Shown here: positions 27,801-40,812 of the stretch, one piece after another
Layout: every line of letters begins with the position of its first letter
Numbering within the stretch: the first letter of the stretch is position 1
Source of the DNA: Onchidella celtica
Taxonomy: Eukaryota; Mollusca; Gastropoda; Systellommatophora; Onchidiidae
Direction: 5' to 3'
NCBI GenBank assembly: GCA_963931925.1
Contig: OZ007569.1
Location: 5,001,507-5,065,506, forward strand
Length of the DNA stretch: 64,000 nucleotides
The notes under the pieces: generated by a model
Told to the model about the DNA's origin: nothing
The model's input: only the letters and a program-made list of their open reading frames with translations
Database searches by the model: none
Translations under genes and position numbers: made by a program

Positions 27801-30800
27801 ACTATCTTTGATTTAAATAGCGCACTAAAATGAAAGACAAGAAGTAATTACATGCAGGTAATTTCATATCAAGGGAGTTGAACCTTTATTCTTCTGTAGG
27901 TTTGGAAAATTCTGTACACATTTATAAGATAAGCTTAGTTTCCAAGTAATGCGAAATTAGACGAATCTTGTATTAATCAGCGCTAGTCTATTCTTGTATT
28001 AATCAGCACTGCACAGTGCCAATGATGAGTCTGCTCCACTTGTAACTGGGCTGCATTGACACTAAAGCAAATTTTCCGAATGGGATGAAATAAGTATACA
28101 AAATGTAAATAATTTGATATGTTTACTTGGAAAGTCTCCTGAAGAGACCTCATCTTGCCAATGTAAAATATCACTTATTCTTGCATCTTGCACTGGTGAT
28201 TCAACTATCTTATGTCAACTTTTGGCTGAATATGTTTGGCGTATTGACAGTCAGTACACAGCTTTTGCCAACTGTCAGTTCAGTGCAAGAAGTGATTACA
28301 GTGGCGTCCGTATGAACCGAACACTGGTAATTCAAATTTCTGCTAAATCAAGGTGATTTTGAAATAAACTTTTTTTTCTTCTTTATCTCTGTTATTGTAT
28401 TAAACATTTACCGTTAATTCGAGTCCGAACTGACCAAATTCTGACAAATCGAGCTGATCGAGGACACTCATCCCCAGTGTAACTTCTGATTTCCAACCGT
28501 GTAAAAACTAAGTTCCACATACGCGCTGACACAGGCCTGTTCAATAACTCTTTACTCTTTGCAGCAATCAAGGGAGAGGGTAGATGAGCCAAAAATGATG
28601 CAATGGATAGGCTGTGAAGCCTTCCTCTTGCGTGTCTGTCCAACCAGGCAAGAAACATGCAGCAGAGGGTGGCAGGGGTACGGGTGGGACCCCTGCACAC
28701 AGCGTGATTATGCCCCAATGACCAATCATATCAGCCAACAACCCGCGCACGCAAGATGGTGCTCCCATTATGGCCAGTGAATTCATCAATTGCTGACATA
28801 ACCACGACAGGTACAGCGCACAGTATACACCGTACTTAACATGGAGTAGAACCCAAGACGCAGAACCACAAGGCCTTGCAATGATTGTGTTTACTCCATC
28901 ATGCTTGCATAGAGCCATTCTGTTACACACTTATGTAATGCTCGCTAAGCTACACTGCATCACACGACTGTATTAAATTTAAATATAATTATAGCAAGGC
29001 CCTGGAGGAACAAAAACCTCTCATGCGCAAGGCTCTCAGCACTTCAGTACTGCAATACTTCGCTGTAGTGTTTACACACATTCACTACATTACACTCGGG
29101 GAGGGGGAGACAAGTATGGCATTGTTACACTGCAGAATGGTAATTCCACACCACTGATACCAATTAAAGATGGGATAGCGCAGTAGGCCTACGGATTTGC
29201 ATTTGAACATCATACATGGGAGAATGTCTTTATCGATTGATGACATCACACACAGTATATGCGGCCAAGATAAAGGCAGGCAAGAGGCAACAGAGTTTGC
29301 TGACCATAACTATATGTACTAGGCCGAAGCCACTCAATGCTGCTTTCTTGTGTTACTGCTAGGGTACGGTAATTTCTAAAGAAAAAAATAAATCAAAAGA
29401 TCTCATACATGTGTTTTTTCTACGTGTGTATGGGGGGGGGGAGGGAGGGGGGGGGTCTGCAAGAAGAGATTTAATTACATGTATGGCATGGGGCAAACAG
29501 TAAAATAGTGGTTTTTTTCTCTGTTCAGAGGTAAATCGAACTCTAGTAAATCAAAGTCCAATCCATTTCCCGCCGACTCTGGCTCCACCGTACCTACTTT
29601 TTTGTGAAAATAGAGGGAGACAATCATGTCTTGCTATCAACTGACAAAATATAGTTTATTTTTGCCATCACATTGAACCAGAGAAACAAACTACTCTCAG
29701 TTTTTCAAGTTAACAACTACAAAAGATATAAAAGTTTCTGAGCTGATTTGTGAGACATCAGTACAGAGTCACTACTATACCACATCTGCCAAAGTTGAGA
29801 AAATCCAGTGAAATGATGGCTGGGACAAAAATTTACCAGTCCTTTAACCCTACCAGTGCCATATTATACAGAACTTTTGTCCAGTTGTCAGCATTTAATT
29901 GTCCCCGGCTTCATCAAAATGATAACTTCATTGCATTTTTATGACATGTATTCTCCTGTGACATTTGTCGTCACATATCAAACTGTCAGAAATTCAAAAT
30001 ATTCTAAAGACAAAGTGGTGAAGAGCTTGAGTCTTGGAAGCGTTACAGTGAATTTGAAAGAGTTAATTAAAAAAAACCATTGCAGACATAATAATCTAAA
30101 TTGGCAAAAATACAGAATTTAAGATTTTTGGCCCTAATCATCACCTGATTAGGTTGCGAGATATTACCGATTTTCTGCCATCGCCTTGCATTTGTAAAGT
30201 TTGATAAAATTGTCTGACATTAAGTTGAGTTGCTGACATGCTACATTTATTCTATCACTTCATGGCATGGCTCTAGTCAGATTTCAGAAATAATTATCCT
30301 AGAAGGACTTGGCCATTCTGTGACTCTCACCGGCAGTCTGTGTACTGGACAAGGTTCATATAACTTGGGAAAGCCTGCACAGTCTCCAGGTAGAAAGGAA
30401 TCACTGTTTCATCCCCTTTCAGTCTGTTACAGCACATACCCATGTTAAACTGCTCCAGGCAGAAAACATCTGACAGAAATGTTGGGGTCAAGATCACCAC
30501 AATTCTGCAAATAAAAAAGCGTGGAGTTAGGGCATTTTAGCATTTGTAAATGAAACAAATACTTGACTTCTAATACTTTTTCAAAAAGAATATAAACATC
30601 TACTTACACTTATTTGTGAATATTACAACAAAGTTTCAAGACCATTCTGTCAGAGTAAATAGACAGAAGAATCAAGAAGTACTGTAACAATGCTTATATT
30701 TGGCAATACATTATATTTTCTCACTTCCTTAGAAAACAAGTGATCAGCTGATCTTGGCATCTTTTATATTTTCTGTTGGTTCTGTTTGCTCATATTTTAT

Positions 30801-33800
30801 TTTCATTTTTTTTTTTTTTTTTTAAATTATTGTGGAGGTGTATAAAGTGTTAATTTACATTTCACATTGACAAACAAATGCGAATGTCCACAAATGCCTC
30901 AGGTTTCTTAGCCTGTATTTAACTCTAAATAACTCTAATTTCCTGACCACTGATAATTTTTAGAAAATATTTGTGCACATAGTTATTATCCAAATTTTTA
31001 TGGGAAATGGTACTAAAATGTAGATATTCGGTGATTTCAACACTTCTCTTAAAAAAAAGTTTGCATTCTAGATGCATCTACAATGGAGCCAGCATAATCC
31101 GAAGTCATCGGGACATGAAATACACTTCGATTTACCAAAGTTTGATTTACCTCTGAGCAGAGAAATAACCACTATTTATACTGTTTGCCCCATAATAATT
31201 ATACATATAATTATATATCTTTTTGCAGACACGCCCCCACATACACACACACAAAAACACATAGACACCTGTATGAGATCTTTTAATTATTTTATCTTTA
31301 GAAATAGCCGTACCGTAGTGGTAAAACATTGAATAGCTTAGGCCTGGTACATGTAGTTATGGTCAGCAAACTCGGTTGCCTTTTGCCAGCCTTTATCTTG
31401 TCCATATATACTGTATGTGATGTCATCAATCGATAAAGACATTCTTTCATGTATGATGTTCAAATGCAAGACCGAAGGCCTACTGCATTATCCCATCTTG
31501 GTATCAGTGGCATGGAATTACCATTATGCAGTCTCACAATGCTGCATTCATCCCCCCTCGCCATCAAGTGTAGTATGATGAATGTGTAAACACTACAGCG
31601 AGATATTTGCAGTACTGTACTGCTACTGTTCGAACCGTCATGTAGGTAAGGTCTTTGATCCTCCAGGCCTTGCCATAATTATTTTCAGTTTAATACAGTC
31701 ATGTGATGCTGTACAGCTTATCCAGCATTACACAGATGTGTAGCACTGGTCATAATGCGAGTTCCATCTTGCGTACGCATATTGTTGGCTGATTTCATTG
31801 GACATTGGGGCAGAATCACACTGCGTGCAGGGGTCCCATCCGTACCACTGCCACCCTCCTCAGCATGTTTCTCGCTTGGTCGGACAGGCAAATAAGAGGA
31901 AGGCTCGACAGCCTATCCATTGCATCATTTTTGGCACCTCTCCCCTTCCCCTTTAATTGCTGCAAAGAGTAAAGAGTTGTTGAACAGGCCTATGTCAGTG
32001 TGTTTAAGGAACTTGGTTTTTACAAGGTTGGAAATCAGTAGGCCTAGTTACACTGAGGATGATTGCCCTCGATCAGCTCCATTTATCAGAATTTGGTCAA
32101 TTCGAACTCGAATTAATGATAAATGTTTAATAGAGATAATGAAGAAAAAAAACCAACCTCATTTCAAAATCACCTCGATTTAGCAGAAATTCTAATTACC
32201 AAAGTTTGGTTTTCATGGACTCCACTGTAGTTTTTTTCAAACTGAAAAGTGGACATCTCGTTTTTACCATGACTATAGCTCTAAATCATGCTGCCAACGA
32301 GATCTGGCTGCTAAGAGACTTTATAAACAGCACATTGGTAGATGGCGCCTGCGGGCGTACTGGGCAGATACCAGCATGGTCGCATTACGCAGGATTGGGT
32401 TAAAACAGGAATATAGCAAAGTAGCTGATGTTTGTCCAGTGATTCTTGATCTCACCTAATAGAGTTGACCATCACATTGAAGATTTCATCCTGCCAAGAA
32501 TCATTTTCATCTTTTTCAAAGATGGCTGAGTGAATTTTCAGATCTGACTTCTGTGAAAGTAAGGTATCTGAGATTTTCTCCACCCAGTGACTATCACACT
32601 TGTGGTAGCAGTAACAGACGCCATAGCTGATTTGGTTGTCCTTGAAATACAGCAAAAACAACATTGCAAAATAATTCACATTTATTCATATGCAGTTTTA
32701 TGAATAGTATGATACTCTAATGTTATATTCTGTATTTCAGATAAATTGATTACAAAATCACCCTAAAATCTATTGAAGGGTCTACTTATTCACAATTACT
32801 ATGACTAATAGTGAGACCTTTGTTCTTTTCTGGAATACAGTACAGCAGAGATTTAAATTCAAATATTTCTTAAGATATTCTTAAACAAAGGATTATCAGA
32901 ACCTACTAATTTGGTTTCCTTTGCCTGCCATTTGTCTTTCAGCTGACTGAATACTGCAATAGCATCCTTGTATTGAAACTTGCGACCTTGGACTGGGTCA
33001 TGAGTGTACAAGACCAGTTTCAGACATTTCAGCGGTAGTCCAGCTTTAATCCACTGACACGCAGTATTGACCATGACTGCCAGCATTTTGTCTAAAGGTG
33101 CATGCTGTTTGGAAAACAAAATCTTGTCAAATACAGTGAAACCTGCTTAATCCAAAATTCATGGGACCAAGAAATGTAATTCATATTAAAAGTATTTTGG
33201 ATAAAAAGCATTTGGCTTACACTCACACTTTTCACTAGTTTCTATCTCTTTACAGTTAAAGAGAAGCAGTACTAAATGCTTTGGTAATTTTACTTTATTA
33301 TTGCCCTTGATGTACTGTCTTCAGCAACTGAAATCCAGTTTGTTTGTTTGTTTTATTTTTGAATATGCATTTGTGTTTGTAAAGAGATGGGCACTTATGT
33401 AGGTTGCTGGACAGATCCACCAAAACACTGGATGGTGATTGACTGGTTGTTTTGAGTACATATATTAGGCCTATGTGTTTAGTCTGCTCGACAAGCAACA
33501 GCTGGTAAATACACTATAGTCGATGAGACACGTATGATTCACTCTCAACAGCCCCACCAGAAGGGTGTGAGTGTGAAGACGAGAGGGTGACTGGTAAAAT
33601 GAAAAAAAAATCATATCTGCCCTCCAGTGGGTGGGGCCTTTCTGTCTGGTATTCTCATGGGCTATTTTAATGACACTATATCACCTCCCCTACTCCCTCC
33701 GCCACCCCACCTAGTTGACCCGCATGAAATTGACACCCTTTGGGCTTTTTTCCTTCACTTCAAACTTCAAAGGCAATACAAGTTTGAGACTGTGCTCTCT

Positions 33801-35883
33801 CTTGACCAAGTAAATGAAAGAGAATCTTTTGGTTAAAAGGTAGGGACATGATTTTCTTCACGTGTAAACAGATGTAAACTTACAAAGAATAAAGAAGGAT
33901 TACAGCGGGACCACAGGAAATGTTACGGATAAAAGAAATTTCTTATTATCCTCTTCCGTATTAAGCAGGTTCCGCTGTATCTGTGACAGGTACACGAAAT
34001 GTGTCTGAACATACAGTATACATTTGTGCATCTACAATAACAGCAATCATTCATTTAAGAGATCACTGAACTGCAAGACATTCTTTAGACATTTGGAAAC
34101 GAAGCTATCTTATATGATATCCACAGCAGTGATATGACAATAATCTAAATCAAAATATGAAACAGTCAGTGGCTATTCAAAGAATCAAGCAAAGAGATTT
34201 TAAATCAGTATTATGATCTTATATCTCTAAAAATGTTACCTGATCGGTGTCACCATACAGTATCAAATAACACAAACATTTACAGACACAAATCAACTAC
34301 ATGTATTTTACTACAGAATATTTAACCAGCCTAGTTTTAACAATAAATCTATAATGCACATAATATGTCACAGGTGTGTCCACTATTGTTTCTGTAAATA
34401 TTATGTGAGCATACTAGAATACCTGGCATCCTGTGGCTAAGATTGGAGTGATGACCGAGCTCTCTACCCCATTGAAAATTGGCATCATGGCTCTAAAAAC
34501 CATTGACATTTGGCTGGTGATTGAGCTACCTTCATGATTTCTGTAGAACACAAAACATTATCATGAATGATCAAGAACAAAAATGGACAAATAAGTTGAT
34601 GTTAGTCATAAGCAGTTGCACTCAATGAAGCACAATCAATTGTCAATACAGGCTAGTGATGAAAATGAATTTGATTTCAATCAGTTATTGCAAATCCCTT
34701 ATGATAGATGATATTATAATGTAACTTCAACATCATGTCTTTCTTTGAGATGATTAAAACATTAAAACAGCACCCAGGTGGCCTGTAATTTTCAATACAT
34801 GCTCATCCAGTTGCTCTTATTATCTGGAACGACGCTGTGATTGTGTGAAAGTGAAAGAAGAATTTATGAAGATGAAATTCTATGAAAACTTGTTCCACTT
34901 TAAAGCAGTTTCACATTCAATGCAAATTACACCATAAACACAGTGACATCAAATTCCTTTTCTTAAAACATGTCAATAAAGACCATAAAGAATTCAGATA
35001 ATTATGTTCATCATTGCTGGTTTCACTGCAAAATGAATCTCATGCAAAGGCTATTATGGAGGAAAATTTCTCTGTTCTCAAATCCAGTGTGATAAAACAA
35101 AGATTTTGCACTACCATACTCTACTTACATTTCAAAACAGACCAGCCTTCGGTATGGTTTGTCCTCTGGAAGACGTGCCGACATCCAGCAGGAGAAATTT
35201 TTACGTAGATCCAAATCTTTCTGCTTTGCAAGACTCTGAACATTGATGCCGATTTTTTTAAGTGCATGGATAAGAGTTCTTGGATTACCAGAGCCATAAT
35301 CACCTGACAGATGTCAGAAACACAACAATTTATTCAATAATTAATATTTACCTGTTATTAAAGATTGGCTTGTACACATGAAATAATCTTGAAATTCCAC
35401 TTTTTAAACAACAATAAAAAAAAAAAAAAAGATTGCACAGAGATGGGGAAAGGTCAAAAAGATATTTATTCATCTTATGGCTACAATTTTCCATTTCTTT
35501 CAGGTTTCAAAAACAGTTCATTTCAGCTGCAAAATTTCTTGTTTCAACTTTTTTAAGGCTCAACAACACTTAGTGCATAAACTGTGAAGCCTCTGAAGGC
35601 ACAATCAATGCAGCATGCGAAGATCAAGAAGATCTTTTATTTTTACCTAGAAACTTTGCATGAAAACCATGCCAGGGCATTAAAAAAAATTTCTTTATCT
35701 CAAAAGCGTACTGTTGCAATACAAGACAAGCAGTATTGACTTCTAACCTGGAAATGCTGAGGTACACACTATATCCACCTTGTTTTCAACTGAAAGTTCA
35801 GTAATATCTCCCAAAAGTAACTGCACATAGTGAGCCCCAAGACGAGTTGTCAGGATGATTTCGTCCTCTACAGTCAAAGTCAT
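18898..35883 (-). CDS. Macro-like + three TIR domains + CaaX tail protein, 13 coding exons
   Basis: Exons (5'-3'): 35883-35748, 35303-35129, 34540-34423, 33104-32907, 32640-32456, 30504-30331, 27652-27387, 26487-26351, 25290-25123, 24372-23974, 22659-22439, 21677-21578, 19659-18898. All have GT/AG borders and compatible phases; they total 3,039 nt, 1,012 residues. Residues 1-209 look macro-like: GDIT 25-28, 'DIVCTSAFPGDYG' 38-49, 'SVITPILATGC' 132-142. TIR1 is about 210-328, TIR2 377-519 ('DFDIFISYSHRD', BB loop 'DRADLKSG'), TIR3 563-725. The Glu equivalent to the NADase catalytic Glu of SARM1-type TIRs is kept in TIR2 (E452) and TIR3 (E631) but is Gln289 in TIR1. The tail 760-1012 is acidic, probably disordered, and ends with a Lys-rich patch and CTVL, a prenylation-type CaaX box favouring geranylgeranyl. 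The start is the first ATG after an upstream in-frame TGA in a spliced leader. I know no named animal protein with this order. Function as an NAD+-cleaving or signalling protein at membranes is inferred. Least certain join: the 32907 donor (TTA|gtaggt). Confidence 0.85.
20025..21377 (+). repeat. Minisatellite, 51/50 bp unit, about 27 copies
   Basis: The array fills the last intron of the macro/TIR gene. The unit runs 'cattcaagatgtggatcc', 'tacactagagttactgtg', 'ctatgtctgtatgt' and contains a GGATCC site in most copies. The first eight or so copies (to about 20445) are 51 bp and diverged; one lost T (tgttctg to tgtctg) changes the period to 50. From there to 21365 roughly 19 copies are almost identical (one visible change, ag for ac, at 21242). 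The 51 bp units keep three frames open, which explains the apparent ORFs; they are not genes. No unique spacers, so it is not a CRISPR array. Confidence 0.95.
22900..23597 (+). mobile_element. 3' end of a non-LTR retrotransposon
   Basis: The frame 22989-23246 encodes a LINE-type C-terminus ('LEDKFHVLLTCKKFKGIRK', a Cys-containing zinc-knuckle-like region at the end of many LINE ORF2 proteins). It is followed by a 3' UTR ending 'ggccgccaggcctataataaactaaac' and a 'ttgaacctgaacttg' tail, the usual LINE terminus. It lies antisense in the intron between exons 12 and 11 of the macro/TIR gene. A poly-G run sits at 23367-23378. Truncated; no RT domain remains. Confidence 0.75.
26637..26908. mobile_element. 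Fold-back MITE
   Basis: Arms of about 75 bp (26637-26712 and 26833-26908; 'aattgaagaa', 'ttttccaaaactgggg', 'agtcaaattttgaatgag', 'ttatggccctttt' and their inverse) are roughly 88% identical by eye and enclose about 120 bp. It lies in the intron between exons 8 and 9 of the macro/TIR gene. No clear target duplication was found. Confidence 0.75.
28299..29590 (+). mobile_element. Pogo/Tigger-like non-autonomous element, copy 1
   Basis: TA dinucleotides flank a 1,292 bp segment starting CAGTGGCGTCCGTATGAACC and ending (inverted) CGGTGGAGCCAGAGTC. CAGTGG...-type ends and TA duplication are typical of pogo-like Tc1/mariner elements. It is homologous over most of its length to the inverted copy at 31081-32227. 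Poly-G runs at 29431-29455. No transposase frame. Confidence 0.75.
31081..32227 (-). mobile_element. Pogo/Tigger-like non-autonomous element, copy 2 (inverted)
   Basis: A 1,147 bp TA-flanked element starts CAATGGAGCCAGCATAATCC and ends 'catggactccactg'. It reads as the reverse complement of copy 1 at 28299-29590 (shared blocks include 'aaagagtaaagagtt', 'gcctatccattgcatcattt', 'atgtgatgtcatcaatcgat'). Copies 1 and 2 bracket exon 30331-30504 of the macro/TIR gene. Confidence 0.8.
33134..33977. mobile_element. Pogo/Tigger-like MITE
   Basis: An 844 bp element is flanked by TA (33132-33133, 33978-33979). Its ends are CAGTGAAACCTGCTTAAT and the inverse ATTAAGCAGGTTCCGCTG. It lies just upstream (transcript sense) of exon 33104-32907 of the macro/TIR gene. 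It is a different family from the 28299/31081 pair but has the same type of terminus. Non-coding. Confidence 0.8.
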
Positions 35884-36243
35884 AGCGCTGTTGAAATCAA
35901 ATTTCCCTGAGGCACATTTAAGTAACTTCCCGACTAAACGTACATGGATGGGACGGATTCAACTCTCACAATTCATCCTCCCACAGATTCTTGCTGTAAA
36001 GAAATAAAAACATGCCATAAACAGAAAAAATGACACCACAACATTTGGGGCATAAATCAATACCAAAAATTGCCTGCTCTCATGCATATAAATATATGCA
36101 TGTTATACATTTTGCTAAAAACAATGTACTGTTAACTTTCAAAATATAAAATCATAATGTAAGAATAAAACATGACATTATCAGGAGTGCAATATTTTGG
36201 CACATACACTACAATGATTTCACGTCCATCTATCCATCTAAAT

Positions 36244-36450
36244 CAGGGGTTCCCAACCAGGAATGCTTGCACCCCCGGGGATGCAAGGCGATATTTCAGG
36301 GGGTGCGGAAACTTGGATTTGGAAATTTTAAAATTACAGTGTACATACATGTCCACTTCAAACCAGATATTTTTTTTGTAGGGGGTGCGAGAATATATAT
36401 CTGAAGTTTTCTACCGGGGCAAGGTATAGGTTAAGGGGTGGGAACCATTG
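36244..36450. mobile_element. hAT-like MITE
   Basis: A 207 bp element starts CAGGGGTTCCCAACC and ends GGTGGGAACCATTG. It is flanked by 8 bp repeats differing at one base (ATCTAAAT 36236-36243, ATCTAAGT 36451-36458). The 'ggggttcccaacc' terminus is classic for hAT-type non-autonomous elements. It sits in the first intron (5' UTR) of the macro/TIR gene. Confidence 0.85.
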
Positions 36451-36626
36451 ATCTAAGTGGTACATGTATAACACACTCGGTTCGTTATCATCTCCTATAT
36501 TCTGACTGATTCATAAACACATCATGTCATTCCATGAATTTTACAAAATAAATCGGAACCGGCATAGGACATAGTAAAGTCTATTAGTATTAGATCTGCT
36601 GGCCCTTGGGAGATCCCAGCTACTCA

Positions 36627-36850
36627 CCCTTCGCCGAGTAGTCTCTTGTGCAAAACAAGATAGAGAATGTTTCCTTTTTTTTTATCGTTTGACTCACGGT
36701 TATTCTTAGATCGATAGGCATACCATTCACCATAAATGGAACTGTGTGTGTTTGGAAAGTTTGAACCCACTGGTAGCATCCGGAATGACTGTGTTCCTAT
36801 GTTTATCGTACAGTACTTCCTAGTTACGCTGGACAAATGAATGTGCACGT
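36627..36850 (-). promoter_or_regulatory. Probable non-coding first exon and promoter of the macro/TIR gene
   Basis: On the minus strand a strong donor 'gcgaagg|gtgagtag' lies at 36627/36626. The coding exon 35883-35748 is preceded by an acceptor (ctttacag at about 35996) and a leader with stops in all frames. A spliced 5' UTR is therefore expected, and this is the only good donor upstream. The transcription start is not determined; the exon's right border is a guess. From 36851 to 37440 no gene is seen. Confidence 0.5.
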
Positions 36851-37440
36851 TTTAGTGGTTTTGGTCCAGTTTTCTATAGTCCACTATTGGAACCCTCACT
36901 TTCCTTATGGCTGTTGGCAGTTTGAACTTGGGTTTACTGCCCGTCGGCACGATAACCGCCACTTTTGGGCCTTTCATACACTTTTTTTTAAATTTATGTT
37001 CGGAATGCAGAGCTTTTAAGTTTAATTAACAAAGAATTAAATACATTCATGTTATAATTTTAACACATTGGTAAAATTCTAAAAAAAATTTGTTTTGTAT
37101 AGATCTAGATCTAGATTTGGAAAAAGTTTTGTAAACGAGTATAAAAGTTAGGCCTACTTAATCAAGTTGTAGATCTTAGCCTTTCGCGGAAAGGACAGGA
37201 TGCATTGCGGGTCCAAGTCAGAAAATTATAATAGCATGCCACACATTCGTGGGGACCCCCCCCCCCCAAACCCACGTAAAAAAAAGAAAAACGCGTGCGA
37301 GGCGAGTGTGACCCAGACGGATTCTGCAAAGGACAATTTCATTATTTCCATTTTGTTGAGAGGGATGATTACACTGACCAAGCTGATCTTGGATAAAGTG
37401 TAGTTAATTCAGACGGACGGACAGACAGACAGACAGACAG

Positions 37441-38640
<1,200 letters not shown>

Positions 38641-38798
38641 AGCCATTTGTCTCCCACACATTTCAGTTCTAGCGATAACTTCATGTGCAGCAGATTGTCG
38701 CTACCAGCAGCGGTTCCCATTCAGAATTAGAGTGCACTAAACCTAAATAAACTACACTTTATCTGGGAAAATCCAAACGGAGAATATAAGAACCAAAC

Positions 38799-40812
38799 CA
38801 TAGAGATATTATTACACTAGAGTGCGCACGGTGTCACACGACGTGGAACTATTAGAGTCTCGTGGCGGCCATTTTGACTTGGGGTGGCGATTTCGGAAGT
38901 CAGAGGGTTATTTTTTCTGTATGCAACTGCAAGATGGTTGAGAATTCCATAAATCATTTCTATCCTTCTGTCCTTCCCATCTAAGGCTGAGCAAGCCCAG
39001 TTTACGATAACAACGTCTTTCAATCTCTCCCACCCACGCCATCTGTGATTTGTACATCCATTTGTCTTAATTATAATTACACACTTGCGAAGAAACACAG
39101 GAAAGACTACTTGGGGCGGGGTGGGGGGGGGGGAGGAAAGGCAGAAGAGAATCAAAGACCTGGGTCTTTTATGAACAAGTGCCGAAGCGGCCCCGAGTTG
39201 ACTGCACAGTGATGGCTCAGTCTCAAGGAGATAGGATGCTAAATGCTCTGGGCTAATAATGTCCAGATTTACGTGTCATCGTACTGCATCATTCTCCTCC
39301 CACCCCCATCACCCTTGGGTTTTGGATTGTCTCAGTTAAAACAGACAGCCATGATGGGACTGGGTGGCAAAGTTATCTCCATAGGCCTAATTCCTCTTTG
39401 ATATGAATAAAACGTACGTCCAAACAACTTGATCATTTAGTGCATTGGATTGACAATAGGGAAGGGCTAAAGATCAAAACCTATTGTAATATATTTATCA
39501 ATATGAGTATATCGTGGGGCATTGCCATATTATTGTTTGCGACACTGTGCTGATTTTTTAACCTTTGTCATGAAAGTGGTTCTCTCACTCCTCATTTCAT
39601 TATAAGTGTCATTCCAATCTTTAAGTTTCGATTTTGAAAGGTCTGGAACAAACCCCAGATGTTACACAACTCTTCGAATTTTCAATCCTCATTTTCCTGA
39701 AAAGGCAAAGATGCACATAATACAACAATATGGAAAATGCCAGCCGATATTATTTATCAAACAATAACAACAAATTTTTATCGTGACTTTTTTTTTTTTT
39801 TTTTTGCTTTCCGTGGAAGGAATCTGAGAGATTGGCTAAATGGATTGCCAGAATAAGTAGACAAACTGAGAATGGAAAGCCTTGGTATCCAACCAAGAAT
39901 GACTAAGTGTGTAGTGCTCACTTCCTAAGCTCTGACAATTACGCAGGGCTCGATAAACAGACACTAAGACCAAAGGCAGTTCCATCTGTTTTCGAAAATT
40001 ATCCTCCCCTCAAGGAGAAACTGCCAACTCCAAGAAGACCATCTCCCAAAAAGAGGAAAAATCCTGAGAGCTGAACACCCCCCCCCCCCCCACCAAGGCA
40101 TGTATGTATGATCTAGATCACTCATATGCCCACCAGTCAATCGAAGATCATCTTGAGAGGACAAAGGCAGAGATTAATTTATGCAAAGAAAAGAAAGCTG
40201 TGCAAAGGCCGCTGAATTAAGAAATAGCAAGAAAAAGCTGGTGCGGAGAGAGAAGAAAATTGAAAGTTTTCATGTCTATTCTCTTCTTTCTTTCTTTCTT
40301 TATATGATCCAGTTATACCTCTAAAATATATATATTTTTTGTTTCTGTATGAAGGTGAACATTTTTCCTTGTTATATACTACTAACATGCCCTTCTCATG
40401 ATTTTCTTTTCAAAGCTATGCATGTTGTAATTTTCATGATTCTTACTAGTTTTACCAGTTATGAACTTGTTAGTTTGAAGAACGTTGTTTGGGGGACGTA
40501 GTCTGATTACAAAACCAAACAGAAAATATTGCGGTGTTCACTGTTCAGCTTTAGCTTTCCATGTAAAAAAAAAAAACTGTCTCCGCAACAACAGCCTGTG
40601 TTGCATCGTATTCGTGGTATATCTATTATGACTTTGACATAATTATAGGCGGGGATGGGGTTACTATTCCTTGAGACGTCGAACAGCCAGCGCCTGCTCG
40701 CTAGCGAATCTTTCCCAAGTCAACATGGCGCGCATGTAGGCCAATTGGGGCCACTGCGACGAGTTGCACTTGTGCATGCGTGCGGACTCTAGTTTATTAT
40801 AGTATCTCTATG
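38799..40812. mobile_element. P-like DNA transposon, decayed
   Basis: A 2,014 bp element starts CATAGAGATATTATTACAC and ends with the inverse (about 28 bp recognisable, including ACTAGAGT.CGCAC). It is flanked by 8 bp repeats differing at one base (AACCAAAC 38791-38798, AACTAAAC 40813-40820). It contains a THAP-domain exon remnant. THAP domain plus 8 bp duplication is the signature of the P superfamily. No intact transposase is present. It was inserted into the endonuclease coding region of the RTE copy. Confidence 0.7.
39808..40270 (+). pseudogene. THAP zinc-finger exon remnant
   Basis: The frame from 39808 reads 'FPWKESERLAKWI', then 'NGKPWYPTKND', a TAA at 39901-39903, then 'VCSAHFLSSDNY', 'AVPSVF' and a Pro/Lys-rich stretch. 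This is the second half of a THAP DNA-binding domain: Trp, the C-x2-H pair CSAH, and the AVPxxF box. The first Cys pair would lie in an upstream exon that I cannot find. After a TGA at 40072 and a poly-C run (40079-40091), another frame gives 'DHSYAHQSIEDHLERTKAEI', resembling the HxY plus coiled-coil region that follows THAP domains. An in-frame stop and frame changes make it a pseudogene, most likely the N-terminal part of the P-like transposase. Confidence 0.7.

Noticed and set aside
38817..39155. 112-codon minus-strand frame beside a poly-G run
   Set aside because: It lies inside the P-like element and starts in a homopolymer-derived Pro run; no domain could be recognised.
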